51,384 bases of DNA from Gnetum montanum (GCA_015680685.1 MNCI01026219.1:319620-371003); one strand, 5' to 3'. Positions 1-11,558 are shown, counted from the first letter of the stretch. Notes: a model not told the origin generated them from the letters alone. Made by a program: numbers and translations.

Positions 1-1369
1 ACTCAGGAGAATGATAACGATGAGGTGAGGTAGAGGATGCTGATCTTGTTGGAGAAACAGGGTGTTGAACATAATAAGCATTTGGCGCTGGGACATACGA
101 AGGGTATGGTCTAGTTGGCGGTGGCCTCCCCCACGACTGAGGTTTTTGCCACTATGGTTGGACACAGTATTTCTGTACGAACTCTAGATGTAACATTCCT
201 TCCCAATGCTCATGTAAATGTGATAAAAATGGACATTGGCCTTTGGGGTGATCGTACAGATAGATGTTACATTGATAGGTATGATTGGCAGTTGAGTTCT
301 TATCCCTATTCTCTTCTACCCTTTGTTTCGATTGTTGCGTGGTGTCCTGGCCCGTTTCTCGATTTGGCATAGTTCATCCTCTAATAATGTTGGCATATTC
401 TCCAAATCTTTCATGTATCCAATCCATCATCTTATTGATCTTTACCTCAATTTCATCTAGTGATTGCAGGATTGGCAAAGATAACTCCACTTCCTTGAAG
501 TGAGTTGATTTCTCCTCTTCATGATCATGGACCCTTGTTCAGTTGATATTTTGGTCCTGTTGAGAACTTTTAGCATTCTCCCATTTGGCTATTTCTCCTT
601 CTTCTTTTGCTATCCACTTAATAAGCTCTTGGTGTTGATGGGTTCATAGCTCATATAGTTGACCTTGGGCATACATCCCTAGGGTCTCCCTTGTTTCATT
701 ACGGAGCCCATCTATGATATGGTACATTAGCCTTTCCTCGGAGAACCCATGGCCTGGGCAGTTGTTTAACAGTGCATAATATCTTTCTAAGGCCATGTCC
801 AAGGGTTCATGTTGCACTTGTTTCCATTCTTGGATTGGCCTCCTCAAGGTTGACACTCTCGCATAGGTTTAATATCTTTCATTGAAGAGTTCTACCATTG
901 TCGGCCAACGTTGAATTGATTTTGGTTTTAATGACCTACATCATACTTTTGCTTGGCCAACGAGTGTCAAAGGAAAGAGCTTAAGCTTTTGCCACCCATT
1001 ATCAATATTGTTCCATGTACAAGCATCATAGAAGGCTTGTAAATGTTGTTGCGGATCTAAATCATAGCCTCCTGAAAACTTGGGAAAGTTGTTTAAATTA
1101 ACCATGGGTAGACAACTTTCCTTACGATGCCTGTGGGCAATTCGAACAGCCTCCTATATTTCTCTTAAGCTTGTAGTGGCCAGTAGGGGTTCATCATCAC
1201 TAGGTATGTTATACTTTCGTGTGTTGGGATGATGTTGTCTTTGTTTATGTTTATAAGAAATCCCCACCTTGGGTTGCATACTCCAATCTTCATTGTCATA
1301 ATATTCGTTGGTTCTCTAATGAATTGCCTCACTAGATGTGGCATTATTATAGTCTTGTAGGAGAGACAT
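1..1369 (-). pseudogene. gag: gag of element G (Athila-type), C-terminus outside window
   Basis: Structural protein of the retrotransposon particle. The frame opens with an ATG at 1369 (MSLLQDYNNATSSEAIH), matching the start of the A' gag (MPLLQDYDNA), 125 bp downstream of the PBS. Features in order: a segment with NNFPKFSGGYDLDPQQHLQA, the capsid-like helical segment LDMALERYYALLNNCPGHGF, the segment GLRNETRETLGMYAQGQL, a charged linker, and a knuckle-like CNIYLYDHPKGQC. The usual Athila pattern is C-x2-C-x3-H-x4-C; here the second Cys is Tyr. A Pro/Tyr-rich tail follows to the left edge. Several in-frame stops (for example IH*RTN and EI*EAV) show that this copy is dead. Confidence 0.85.
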
Positions 1370-1493
1370 GGTTGTAAGGTTGTGTGTGAATTTATATCTG
1401 ACTTTTATAATTACTTCTTCTTCCTAAGAGATATATCATTAAGTCCTATACAACGACCTTGTATGATATAACTAACCTAAATAACTAGCACCG

Positions 1494-1511
1494 TCTCCAG
1501 CAACGGCACCA
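1494..1511 (-). other. Primer-binding site, tRNA-Asp type (element G)
   Basis: On the minus strand it reads TGGTGCCGTTGCTGGAGA, differing from the tRNA-Asp complement TGGCGCCGTTGCCGGGGA at three positions, all C-to-T or G-to-A. It lies one base inside the LTR end. It primes minus-strand DNA synthesis in the family. Confidence 0.85.
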
Positions 1512-1518
1512 ATGATGA

Positions 1519-1721
1519 ATCAAGGGACCTCAAGGCCTAGGACCTCCTCAAAACCTAAAGAAGATAAATCAAGGGACCCTAGGGAACACTATAGGAGCCA
1601 TGGAAATCCTTCCAGTTCCTCACCCTCCTCTTCCTCTTCCATGTCTAGTTCTGATGCAGATGAATGGAGATATAGAGACCAAGCTTATCAATGGGGTTGG
1701 AATAGAAATAGAAATCGAACC
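1519..1721 (+). other. 203-bp foreign insertion exactly at the LTR/PBS border
   Basis: In the sister elements the LTR end (TGATGAG on the plus strand) lies one base from the PBS. Here the first six LTR bases, TGATGA (1513-1518), are followed by 203 bp of unrelated sequence, then TGATGA again (1722-1727) and the normal LTR. The insert lies in one open plus-strand frame (1512-1724) encoding a hydrophilic Lys/Arg and Ser-rich peptide with SKPKEDKSRDPREH and a serine run, ending in WGWNRNRNRT. The start is faintly like the gag N-terminus of element F (SPPKDHTRDSRQH), so it may be a captured gag 5' end. I do not recognise it otherwise. Confidence 0.7.
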
Positions 1722-2612
1722 TGATGAGCGGCGAGGTACCCCTACACTCAACCATATGAATACAAGTGTTGATGCATGATCCGGTCGAACTCCATGGACA
1801 GGCTAGTTGTGGTATCTAGATAGTTACATGTTGATCGCAGTTCTCTGTCTTTCCACCTAGACTAGTATTTGCTTTGTCACGTATGGTTTAGTCTAGAGTG
1901 AGGCGTATGATGTGATCCTAAATTAGTGCTACTCCTAGAGACAATGGAAAATAATCTTGATTAGACTAATGAGTAATAGGAAATGAGTCTAAGCTAGCCT
2001 AAGTGCAATGAGCATCTGTTGCTTAATCATTCGTACACATCTTGGACCTCGTGCACGACTACTGCTGGGATTACCAATCGTAGATCCTAGGTACACTACT
2101 GGGTTACCAAGTAGTCACACTTAAATGCTCGTGATTAAGTCGTACTCATTCCGCATTTAACAACAGGAATAGTAAATGATGATAAAGAAATATTAGCTAA
2201 GAAAATAATAAATAACAATAACAATTAACAATAAAAATTAAACAATTAAAACTAAGTGAATTCTGCAATGATGAAGTAATCTCGATCTTTATTTCCGGTC
2301 ATGTGCACGTCCAAGTACGTCACACTTGAATAAAGGTGCCGTACAATTATAAGCATCACACTGCGGACATGCACTTGGGAAAATAATCTAACTCCTATGG
2401 AAACAAAATGCAAGGGCTTCGCGACAACTACTCAAAAAGATGCCAAATGAGGCAGAAGGCCCTCTTATTTATAGGTCGGGATAGGCGGCTGCGTAAATAG
2501 GGCCCCGTTGACGCAAGAAGGCTATGTCAATGGTCCCGCGTCAACGCGGCCGTGTATACGGGGCCCCGTATATGTGGCCTAGTCGATGCATTGATTATAT
2601 AGTGCTTCATCA
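1722..2612 (-). repeat. 5' LTR of element G (891 bp)
   Basis: Runs leftward from TGATGAAGC at 2612 to the end CTCATCA at 1722. The last ~35 bp (ggggtacctcgccgctcatca on the minus strand, here mildly diverged) match the LTR ends of A', A and F. Much of the R/U5 portion is recognisably homologous to the 11559-12378 LTR. The U3 portion near 2480-2612 is different and GC-rich. Confidence 0.85.
2466..2572 (-). promoter_or_regulatory. LTR promoter of G: TATA box plus GC-rich palindromic cassette
   Basis: TATAAATA on the minus strand (2473-2466) is preceded by a block with inverted repeats, including a perfect 18-bp palindrome TATACGGGGCCCCGTATA at 2555-2572 and the diverged repeats GTCAACGGGGCCC and GCGTTGACGCGGGACC. 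The location, between LTR start and TATA box, is the same as the GATATC cassettes of A', F and A, but the palindrome sequence is different. Confidence 0.65.
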
Positions 2613-4440
2613 AAACCCATAGGAAAACTCAAAGACATCAACATGAACATAGATAAAATCATCATAATCAAATGGATAAAAATAGAAATTTTTATCACAT
2701 CATGTTCGATGATGATGAACCCTAGCTAGCCATTAAGAGCCTGATACAGATCACAGAGGTAGTTAAGATACCCATAGGAATTGTAGGGTAAGTTGCCCAC
2801 CCAAGTTTGATATGAGCAATATCTCTAAATTCGTGGAAGGCTATGAATTGGATCCACAACATCATGTACAAGCCTTCTAACATGTTTGTGCCTTTTACAA
2901 CATTGAAAGTGGATGGCAAAAGCCTAAGCTCTTTCCTAGGACACTAGTTGGTAGAGCCAAAGTGTGGTACATATTGTTGAAACTAAATTCAATCCAAAAA
3001 TGATCCACAATGTTGGGACTCTTCAACAAGAAATACCAAACCTATGCGAGGATGTCCAACCTGAGGAGATAGATCCAAGGATGGAAGCAAGAACAACATG
3101 AACCCCTAGACATGGCGTTAGATAGATATTATTCCCTACTAAATAGATGCCCAGGCCATGGTTTCTCTATGGAAAGGCAACTTTTCCACATGATAGATGG
3201 GCTTTATAGTGAAACAAGGGAGATCCTTGGGATGTATGCCCTAGGACAATTATACGAGCTACGAACTCATCAGATCTAAGAGCTAATTGAGTGCATGGCC
3301 AAAGAAGAAGGAGAAATATGGAAATGGGAGAATGTTGAGAAAAATCACTTGGACCTAACCCTTCAAAAGAAGTAGGTCCATATCTATGGTAAGGAGAAAG
3401 ATACCATTCTTGATAAGGTGATTCAATCTTGCTGATACAAAAGTTTATCAATAAACTTGAAACAAAGTTTCATAGGATGTCAGAATGGATATATGAAAAA
3501 GTTACAACTTTTGTAGAAACTATAGAGGAGAAGGTCATGCAAAATGAACCAGGTGATCACAATAAATAGAGAAAGCAAAACCAAGAAATAGCTAAGAACA
3601 CTTATAAGCAAACAGGGAAAATGGCTAAAGAAAGTGAAGCTATAGACTTAACCACAGATGAAGATGACAGATGTGGCATCTGCATATATGAACACCCAAA
3701 GAACCATTGCCCAATCATGTCACATCTATATGAGTATTGAGCTTCTACATAAAATCCCAAATTCATACAAAAGCATGTGCCTAGGAGATTTCCTTTTTCA
3801 CATGGTAATTATAGACAGTGCCACAACCAATCGTACTATCCAAGGGGGACTTATTACCAGCCTCAATACTATCGTCAACCATAGTGGCAAAACCCACAGT
3901 TGTGGGGGAGGCCATCACCAAACCAGCCCCACCCATAGTACCAGCCAAAACCACATGGATATTATGTTCAACATCTTGTTTCTCCAACTAGTTTTACTTC
4001 CTCTATTTCAAATTGCTACTATCACTCTCACAAGTACCATCAACCCATGACATCCCTTGAAGGATCACCACCTCACCCCTCTTACCATCCATCTTACCCT
4101 TGATATTCTCGTACTCAACCTCCTCATGTGTCATCACCAGCAACATAGGAACGTTTAGCACCACAACATCCACAAATGGATGCCACTTGTGTTGCGAATG
4201 TGCATAGACATGCTGACACCAATAGGTTTCCAACACAAACTCAGAAACATCCTTTCTTTAGGATAGCTCCTAGGTAGTAGCGCAACACTCATGAACCTAC
4301 CACATCATCTAAACTAGAACAATGTCAATCTGGTGCATTACCTTCTTTTTCACACCCAATGTCCTTTGATCCTATGTAAGGGCCATCATCCACCATTACT
4401 CCAACACCCAACTGAAGTAATGAATCTAGCAGTGTGGGGA
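2613..4440 (+). pseudogene. gag: gag of element A, 5' truncated by G
   Basis: Homologous to the gags of G, A' and B. Visible in order: the capsid-like segment LDMALDRYYSLLNRCPGHGF (about 3103-3165), then RTHQI and a charged linker, then a zinc knuckle and a long Tyr/Pro/His/Gln-rich tail (about 3780-4400). The knuckle at 3672-3710 is CGICIYEHPKNHC, the only copy here with all four ligands of C-x2-C-x3-H-x4-C. The frame has many stops and shifts, so no intact protein is made. The 5' border is the G insertion. The 3' border is fuzzy, where similarity to the A' gag fades near 4440. Confidence 0.8.
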
Positions 4441-6053
4441 GACAAATGAATCCATGTATATTGTATCATGCTCAAGGGTGCAATCATGGGCCAGACATTT
4501 GCAACATTAACACAACTCATACCCTAATCCACCATATGTTTAACAACCAAATGTGTGAACAATAACTTATCTATGTAGCCACCACTAAACCAAGAGACAC
4601 CCAGTGCTCGAAAATGAAAGGTTAACAATGTTTTATACATGCATGGAGCCTGCCTATCTACTTATTAATTCTTGCCACAACCAAACATTTAGTCATGGGG
4701 AAAACCACCCATTCTAACCTCTAGAATTAATAGGTGTTTTTCATCTTTTTGTTTTACTATTTTTTTTATAATTTTCTTATTTAATGATATAATTTTTCCT
4801 ATCCTTTTTAAATTTTTCCACATTTTATTTTCATTTTCTTTTTTAGTAATCTTGCTCATAAATAAAACGATCATGTAGCCCATTGAGATGAGTTTTTCTC
4901 TATGTTGTCAAGTCATGAGGGACTAATTATGCGGGCAATGAGACCACATCAACCATCCACTCATTTCATTAATAAGAGATTCTTACCATGGTTATAATGA
5001 TATTCTTTTCCATCATCAAAACTAAAAATAAATTCATAATCATTATGCCTAGACTGAAAAGTGAAGAACTAAGGGGAAATGTGAAAGATGTGATATCAAG
5101 GGGATTTGAGGATTCTCTTTGGACACTTCTGTATGTTCTATCATGTTACTAAGGGTGTAATTATATCCTTGTAGATCTAAGAAAAGATGAGAGTAAGAGT
5201 ACAATAACAAGGCACTAAATAAATTTCTGAGGGTTCCACTAGAAAGAGATGTACCCATGCTTAAAGGTTGGTGGCTTCTCAGAATCCTTTCATCAGAAAA
5301 AAAAAAGAAGAAGAAAAAAGAAAAAACAAAGAGAAGTATGCCATAGATAAGCTCCTTCCTTGGACAAAATGCCAAGTGTTGTTACTCCTTGCAACTATGG
5401 TAGTCTTCTGGTTGTTGGCCGAAGTGATGAAATAATGCGATGTCACTAAAATGTGATTTGGACTTAGTTTGAATCTTGGAAAGAAGGGCTAATGGTTACT
5501 TAACCATTAATAACACATAAGAATTCATTATGCCTTTGGTAAGACACCTCACGTCCCAATTCCTGTAATCCTTTCTATAGTCTATCTCATCTCACTATCT
5601 GTATGATCCTAACTTGTGGTTTTGTGCCACATAGAGTTATTTTAACATGTGTGTTTTGCTTCATTGGTATGCATTACATTCAACCCCTTCAGTGCATACA
5701 GACATTTCTAGGTGTGGTTACACAAGGGCATTATGGGCTAGAGCTTGATTTGGGGATGATCCACTTATGTAACTATTGTAACTTGTACTTGTTAGACATA
5801 ACCACATCATTCTTAACCTTCCACATGTCTAACTGTTCAATTTCATGCTTTCCCTTATCATGTAATTGATCCATTGCACAACACCAATATAATACCTCTT
5901 TTGTCAATGACTCCATCTTCTAACACTTTTGGTGCCCAAGCATGATTTTCTACTTGCCCCAAAACTATGGACCTAACTTAAAACCTTCCAACCAATCCAA
6001 GAGCTTCCTTTTCCATGCTAATCATCCTCATTAAATGCATATTTTAGCATCCC

Positions 6054-6158
6054 AATATCAACTACTCGATATCGGGTTAGATGCGATGTTAGATACTTGA
6101 TATTGGGTTAGACACGACATCAGATACCTTATATCGGATCCACAAAACCTATATATAT
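6054..6158 (+). promoter_or_regulatory. Putative internal promoter upstream of the A dORF
   Basis: A palindromic cassette: AATATCAA (6054-6061) pairs with TTGATATT (6097-6104), and CGATATCG lies at 6067-6074. It is followed by TATATATAT at 6150-6158, 561 bp before the dORF ATG. The cassette resembles the U3 of A's own LTR, which also has AATATCA and TGATATT arms. B and A' have a TATA box at nearly the same distance from their dORFs. Promoter function is inferred. Confidence 0.5.
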
Positions 6159-6324
6159 GATCCCCATGGTGCTCAAAAATCCACTCTCATCATTTGAAGC
6201 TAGGGGAGTTTTGTGAGTCAGAGCTTTGTTTAATCAACTTCCACTTGTGATATCTTGTTCAATACCACTTCAATTTCTGTATTGTTTGAACCTATTTGAA
6301 CCCAAAGTGTTTAATTTAGTCGTT

Positions 6325-6342
6325 GGGGGGGGGGGGGGGGGG
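6325..6342 (+). repeat. Homopolymer of 18 G
   Basis: It follows TTTAATTTAGTCGTT, so the whole resembles the 3' polypurine tract (TTAGTTGTGGGGGTA) with an expanded G run. B has TTTAGTTATGGGCG and A' has TTAGTTGTGGGGGAGG at the same place. The exact length may be a sequencing artefact. Confidence 0.8.
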
Positions 6343-6710
6343 AATGCTTGCATGGGAAACTTGCACCTATTTTTCGAATTTTGCTATCACCCAGAAGCTA
6401 TCACAAGGGTAAGAATGTTAAAAACCTTAAGCATTATAAGGAAAAATCAATTGTATTAATGCTAGAAGCTTTAATTTTTCCACCCAAGGGATGATAACCT
6501 TCATAATACACCATACATAGGGAAAAAGGAACCAATCATGAAGGATCATAAATGAAGATAAACACTCTTTAGGCATTTTTTGAAAATTTTTCTAACTCTA
6601 TAATCATATGAGCTAAAGAAATTAATAAAACTAAGGTCATGAGTAAGGTATAAACCTATTAATAATAAATGGTAGCACCTTAGTAACACCAATTTCTTGA
6701 ATGATTACAA

Positions 6711-9445
6711 ATGGCCCCAAAAAGAGTAGGACAAATAGGACCTTTGTAGGGAGCAGCTAAATGCCCAAGAGGTGGTAGAGGCTAATAAGGCAAGTAACCA
6801 AAGCACGAAGAGCAAGAGGCTCAATCATTCAACATCCATCAAGAGGCTCTTGTTATAGTACAATCAGTCCAAGGAGAGGTTGCAAAATTGCAAGCTCCTA
6901 TGCAGGGACAACACCTCACGTTGTCTCCAGAATGCCTTGAAGCTATTCAAGAGAAGTCCATGTTGACCATAGTCATCATGAAAATGAACTTTGGACCATT
7001 CATAGTGTTTGCTCCTGAGGCAATACAGATGCAACTCCAAGCATCATCCTTATGGCACATCCTGTCAAATAGTAGCAAATGGTACCTTGGCAAGACCTAC
7101 CAATTCTGGCACAACATGGAAGAAGGCACCACCATTAACATTGGTGGAGTCACTATTTCCTTTTCAGTTAAAGAAATTGTAGAGGCTCTAAATCTACCAA
7201 ATCTGGGGGCCAATTTAGCACATCTATCCATGAGGTCGAATCCTGGGACCATAAAGTTATGGCTGAAGTGGGCATACAACAAGGATGATAAGACATATAA
7301 TGAATTAACTTTGGAAAGAAGGAACTATTTCAAGATAGACACATATCACCTCTTCCCCACCAAAGGGCTCAACAGAATCTCAACATACACGGCCAGGGGA
7401 AGTGCCATACTAATGGACAAATACATAGCTAACCTTCCCTAATTATATTGCATGGAAATTTAGAGGTAGTTTGAAGAGAAAAAGGTAGGAAAGCCAACAC
7501 TTCCATTTCCTTGCTTGATCTAAAAGTTGTGTAAATGTGCTAGAATCCTAGGGGTACACAAATGACATTTCTAGGAAGGCTCAAAATGCTTCCTTCACTA
7601 AATTGCTTAAACTTGCCACACCAAGAAAAGATCTTGGTGAAGAAAAAGAACCAGAGAATGAAGTGAAACTAGAAAAAGAAATAGAATAAGAGCTTGAATA
7701 GTGTCATGAGACATAAGTTCCTTTGCCACTACAACAATACTATAGGCTTGCAATGAGCTATTTACAAAGAATTGCTAAAAGACTCAACTGGGGGAGCAGA
7801 GATGAGTCAAACTTCTTCAGAGTCATCAATGATGCCATGCAACCCACTGTTTCTATTGATCCAACAAGGGGGCAAATTTTACTACAATTAGGAGGAGAGA
7901 CTCAGTGGTTGTGACAAATCTTTGATAACGCTGCATGCTTCCAAGTGATGCTTGAAATAGGAGAAGGTGCCATAGTAGTGGTTATGCAGCATCAGGATGT
8001 GGTAGGCGTAGTAGAGGTGATAATGAATCACATCAAGGAGTCTTTCAATGTACCTATTATGCCCCTAGTGGATTTGATTGGAACCAAAGATGCACAAATG
8101 CTCACTGGGACTTCAATGACTCCTGCAGCTCATGAGGATATATTAGATAGATTACTACAAATAGGATAAGTAATGAACACCTTGTTTAACATCCCCAGTG
8201 ATGTCATTGTAGTACAATTAGATCTCATTACCACCAAGGGAAAGCTGGTCATGGCTGAGACCAGGGAAAAACATGTAGAAGAAGAAGTGCAACACTTGTA
8301 ACAAGTGTTGGTCACCTTGAGAGCTAAAAGACAAGACCCTACCTAGTTTATCACGCTTGACCAGCTGGATGAATTCAGAACATAGTAGCTGAATAAATTG
8401 ATTGAAGAGAACAATATTATCAAGCAAGATAAGGAGAAGGTAGTTTGGAATGCCTCTATTGTAGAAGCACAATCCTATGCTCATAAGAAGGCACTGACTA
8501 CCACTCAAGAAGAAAATAAACAACTTGCTGTAGATAACACAAGGTTAACTACTATAGAAAACAAAAGAACATTCTAGAGGAAAGTGTCCACCAATTGAGA
8601 GAATAATTGATGAGGGTCAACCAAAACATCAACTAATTAGCAAGAGAAAATAGAATCCTCTTAATGAAGGAGGTGCACATGATATGAAAAAAATTTGTAA
8701 TTGAAATAGTGCATGATAAAATAAGGCCAAGAAGCATGAAAAGTTGAAAGAACACTTCCAACACCATGTTAGCATGTATAAGCAGATTAACAAAAAGAAA
8801 ATCTAGATTGCCAAAACTTGCATCAGATCCACGTCAACACAAAATCCTGACTGACAACGCATCCTAGATAGTTATGCCTTGGTCCAGTAAGCAGAAGTGA
8901 AGAATAAAGACCTACAAATCAAGGACTTAAAGGAATGCATGGCATTGGCTAACCTCTGATATGCCAACCTTGCCATGTTAACAATAGGTCACCCTAGAAA
9001 TGAATTAGAGTAGCAGGTAGTAAGCACCTATGCATTATATGAAAAAGAGTTTGTAGACAGAAAAGCTATTTTATAGAAACTCCATGTAGCAAACTTGGAA
9101 TTGGAGGTGATCAAGGCTTGCTACCACGGACAAAAGGATGTTGCCTCAGACTTAGCCTAGAGATTAATAGATCATCATGAGTTGAAAGAAAAGGCTAGGG
9201 ACTTTGGGGAAGAATGATGACAGTTTACAGCCTAGTACATGAAGGTTAACAAAATGTTTCTGTAGCTACCATGCTCATGGGACATATCGGCACCAACATA
9301 CAATGATTCAGCAGCCTGGATGGTACATGACTCGAGAATGGAGGAAGAAAAGTTGTAGGCACTACTCACCTGCTACAAATTTTAGAGGTTGGGTGATAAA
9401 GGGAGGCAACCGATGGAGGAGCCAACACCTTCAGGAACTACATGA
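6711..9445 (+). pseudogene. dORF of element A: globular domain plus long coiled coil
   Basis: About 911 codons from ATG at 6711 to TGA at 9443-9445. The start is chosen because A, B and A' all begin M[AV]PK here. Residues about 80-245 are open (6888-7442) and form a globular domain with FGPFIVFAPEAIQ, WYLGKTYQFWHN, GGVTISFSVKEIVEALNLPN and TYHLFPTKGLNRIS. This recalls the putative plant transposon proteins found as extra ORFs in Ogre/Tat/Athila elements, but I have no HMM result. A middle part and a long Glu/Lys/Gln-rich coiled coil follow, then a conserved C-terminal segment with WMVHDSRMEEEKL and MEEPTPS. Many in-frame stops are present, often TAG where a Gln codon is expected. The function is unknown; the position is that of the Athila env-like ORF, yet I see no signal peptide or membrane segment. 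Confidence 0.7.
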
Positions 9446-9626
9446 GCTTCCTCAATTTTGTGTCTTGTAACATTGTGTCCAAATTTTTGTAAAATACCTC
9501 TATGACATGTAAGAGTCAATTTGTTTTTTTGTTTGTTTGTTTGAGTCAGTTAATAATTCCATACCTTTCTAATATTTTATAAAGAACTTGTTCCTCATTT
9601 TATTTTACTCAAGGGTAAGTTTTGAT

Positions 9627-9641
9627 TTAGTTGTGGGGGTA
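9627..9641 (+). other. Polypurine tract of element A
   Basis: TTAGTTGTGGGGGTA directly before the LTR start TGATGAGTC. It would prime plus-strand DNA synthesis. Confidence 0.75.
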
Positions 9642-10532
9642 TGATGAGTCATGATTTTGCTAGCTCCAATATCATATATTTGATATTGAAGCCTTGATAT
9701 CAGATATGCAATATTAGGTCTTAAGAATTGATGTCAAATATCTGATATCATTTGTTCCATGCTAGCCTATAAATACAACACTCAAGTGCATAGTGGGGAC
9801 ATAGTTGGTTGATAGATTTTTAGTTAGCTTTTTCATAGATTATTGATTTTCAGTTTTGTTATATCATAGTACATGCCTGTAGTGTGATGTTAAGTGATTG
9901 TATGACATCCTTATTTGAGTGTGACAAACTTGGACATGTTACATGATCAGAAATAAAGATCAAGATTCCTTTAATCATTATAGCATTTACTTAGATTTAT
10001 TAGTGCTTTAAATTATTTAATTATTTACAATTTTCTTTAGTTAATGCTTCAATTTATTGCTCTTATGATTCTTGTCATTAAGTGGAATGAGTACAACTAA
10101 TCGTGAGCGCATAAGTGTAATTACTTGATAGCCTAGTAGTGTATTATTTGGTATGCCTAGTAATGTACGCTTGGTAACCCTAGTGGTAGTTACATGAAGT
10201 CCAAGGCATGTGCGGATGATTAGGAATGAATACTCATCGCATGTAGGCTAGTTTAGACTTTGCTTTCCACTAATGATTAGCTTAATTAATTTATCTCTTC
10301 ATTGTCATTAGGAGTAGCATAAGGATGAACAACATCAATTATCATATGCCTCACTTTGGACTAAACCATACATGACGAAACTACCACTAGTCCAAGTGGA
10401 AAGATAGTGAACTATGATCAAGACATAATGATCTAGATGCACAACTAGTCCCATCCATGAAATTTGATTGGATTATGCGTGAACGCTTGTGATTTGTATG
10501 GTTGGACATAGGGAGTACCTCACCACTCATCA
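9642..10532 (+). repeat. 3' LTR of element A (891 bp)
   Basis: From TGATGAGTCATGATT to ACCTCACCACTCATCA. The R/U5 part shares with the other LTRs the stretch of short phrases around TACTTGATAGCC and GTAATGTACGCTTGGTAA. The terminal ~30 bp match G, A' and F. It is followed directly by minus-strand dORF sequence of element E. Confidence 0.85.
9671..9775 (+). promoter_or_regulatory. LTR promoter of A: GATATC palindromes and TATA box
   Basis: Inverted repeat with perfect 13-bp arms, TGATATCAGATAT (9695-9707) and ATATCTGATATCA (9738-9750), plus AATATCA and TGATATT arms just upstream. The TATA box TATAAATA is at 9768-9775. Confidence 0.6.
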
Positions 10533-10959
10533 TCAACCTTCTATTTTCTACAACAAACCTTTTGTTCTCTTCATCTAATTATGTAATTGCTTTAGCATGA
10601 GCATATTTCCTAGCATATATTGCTAATGTATGCCAAGTTGCTTTTTCCTTTTCCATCTCCAACTATTTCTACTTAGTCATTGGTTGATTCAACTACTTAA
10701 TCCTAAATTGCTCCAAGTGTTCAGATATCACATAACTTGCTAGATCTTACTTTTTAATTTGAAGTTGGGCTTGTTTATCTTGTAGTTTATGGATCTCCAA
10801 CTATGCATGTTGTAATCTTGTTTTTTAGATGACCAATCTTCTATTGTAGAAATTAGCTCCAACTATGCTACAATTCATTAAGGATATCAAAAATATCCTA
10901 CATAATATGTTCTATCTACAACAATCTATCAAGAGCATCTTCATTTCTTCTATAGACAT
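10533..10959 (-). pseudogene. Fragment of the dORF of element E (coiled-coil part)
   Basis: On the minus strand this matches the coiled-coil part of the A and B dORFs: a DRLL segment, an IFDIPN segment like NIPSDVI of A, and a KATW..AYARKYAHAKAI-type segment like VVWNASIVEAQSYAHKKAL of A. Many stops. It is the direct continuation of the piece at 45728-46395, split by insertion of B. At its low-coordinate end it is cut by the LTR of A. Confidence 0.75.
10955..10959. repeat. Target-site duplication of B, left copy (gacat)
   Basis: Five bases just before the B LTR start TGATAAAG. The right copy at 45728-45732 is gagat, one mismatch. The dORF of E is contiguous across these ends. Confidence 0.6.
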
Positions 10960-11558
10960 TGATAAAGTTAAATTTTGAGTCAAAATGACATCGTAACAAC
11001 GACGTTGTTGATATGGTATCAACACTCTTGAGATGTCATCATTGATTCAATGTCTTGAGATGTATGCACCCCTATAAATATAATACTTGGGCACAAAATC
11101 TGCATAACTTTTCATTCTATAGTAACAAAAATCTTGTAGTTTGATTTCCTAGCCTTAGACTTAGTGACAGTGAATGCTTGCAGTGTGATGTGTTGTAGTT
11201 GAATGGAATCTTTATCTAAACAAGTTGTACTTGGGTGCAAGTTGTGAATAGAAATAAAGATCGAGACTATTTCCCATTATCGCAACATCACTTAGTTTAC
11301 TTTCTTTTTACTTAGAATAGATTTCCATGCTTTCTTAGTTAATACTTTACTTTCTTTAGTACTTTACTTTTACTTAATAGCAAGTAGAATGGATATGACT
11401 AATTTCAAGCATTAAGTGTGATTTTTTGGTAATCATAGTAGTATTATCACTTGGTTAGCCTAGTAGCATGATGCGTGGTAATCCTAATGATGATTACATG
11501 AGCCCAAGACATGTTCGGTAAATTAGGAACAGTTATCCATTGCAATAGGCTAGAATAG
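10960..11558 (+). repeat. 5' LTR of B, first piece (599 bp)
   Basis: Starts TGATAAAGTTAAATT and aligns with 29103-29428 and with 44866 onward at roughly 88-90% by eye. TATA box TATAAATA at 11073-11080. It stops at AGGCTAGAATAG where A' is inserted; the intact copy at 45455-45475 reads AGGCTAGAATAGCTTCATG. Confidence 0.85.
11554..11558. repeat. Target-site duplication of A', left copy (aatag)
   Basis: Perfect 5-bp match with 18235-18239. The uninterrupted paralogue in the LTR at 44866-45727 has a single aatag. Confidence 0.92.

Larger units (their letters stand above)
1..2612 (-). mobile_element. Element G: Athila-type LTR element, 5' part only
   Basis: Reading leftward on the minus strand, it consists of a 5' LTR (2612 to 1722), a 203-bp foreign insertion, a tRNA-Asp primer-binding site and a gag frame that runs off the left edge. 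Its gag and LTR ends match those of element A' at 11559-18234. To its right, gag sequence of the opposite strand (element A) begins abruptly at 2613, so G interrupts A. The 5 bases after the LTR are aaacc; if G is a simple insertion, the same 5 bases should flank its far end, outside this window. Its 3' half is not visible, so I cannot say whether it carries pol. Confidence 0.85.
4441..6710 (+). other. Non-coding spacer between gag and dORF, conserved in A, B and A'
   Basis: No coding frame. From about 4730 it aligns with the spacer after integrase in B (from about 24095), and on the opposite strand with A' (15180 to 13278). The segment 4640-4730 is shared only by A and A', so both carry the same pol-deletion junction. 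Strong conserved blocks include the one with CCACTAGAAAGAGATG and CCCATGCTTAAAGG (about 5245-5275) and the one with ACAAGGGCATTATGGGC (about 5722-5775). It ends with an internal promoter-like region and a purine tract. Confidence 0.75.
2613..10532 (+). mobile_element. Element A: pol-less Athila-type element (gag, spacer, dORF, 3' LTR)
   Basis: Order: gag (cut by G at its 5' side), a 2.3-kb non-coding spacer, a 2.7-kb dORF, a polypurine tract and a 3' LTR. No protease, RT, RNase H or integrase motif lies between gag and spacer. Element B, with the same gag, spacer and dORF, has about 3 kb of pol at that place. The right LTR end abuts the minus-strand dORF of element E, so A is inserted in E. 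Its 5' LTR must lie left of the window, beyond G. It fits the class of terminal-repeat retrotransposons that keep gag but lack pol. Confidence 0.8.

Noticed and set aside
5049-5375. Minus-strand frame with a Phe run
   Set aside because: It comes from the poly-A/AAG tract at 5285-5325 in the spacer; no counterpart frame in A' or B.
6325-6342. G18 run as a G-quadruplex regulator
   Set aside because: Homologous positions in A' and B have only 3-5 G, so the run is probably private slippage or a sequencing error.
6711-9445. dORF as a retroviral envelope gene
   Set aside because: The position fits Athila env-like ORFs, but I see no signal peptide, cleavage site or transmembrane segment. The sequence is a soluble-looking domain plus coiled coil.
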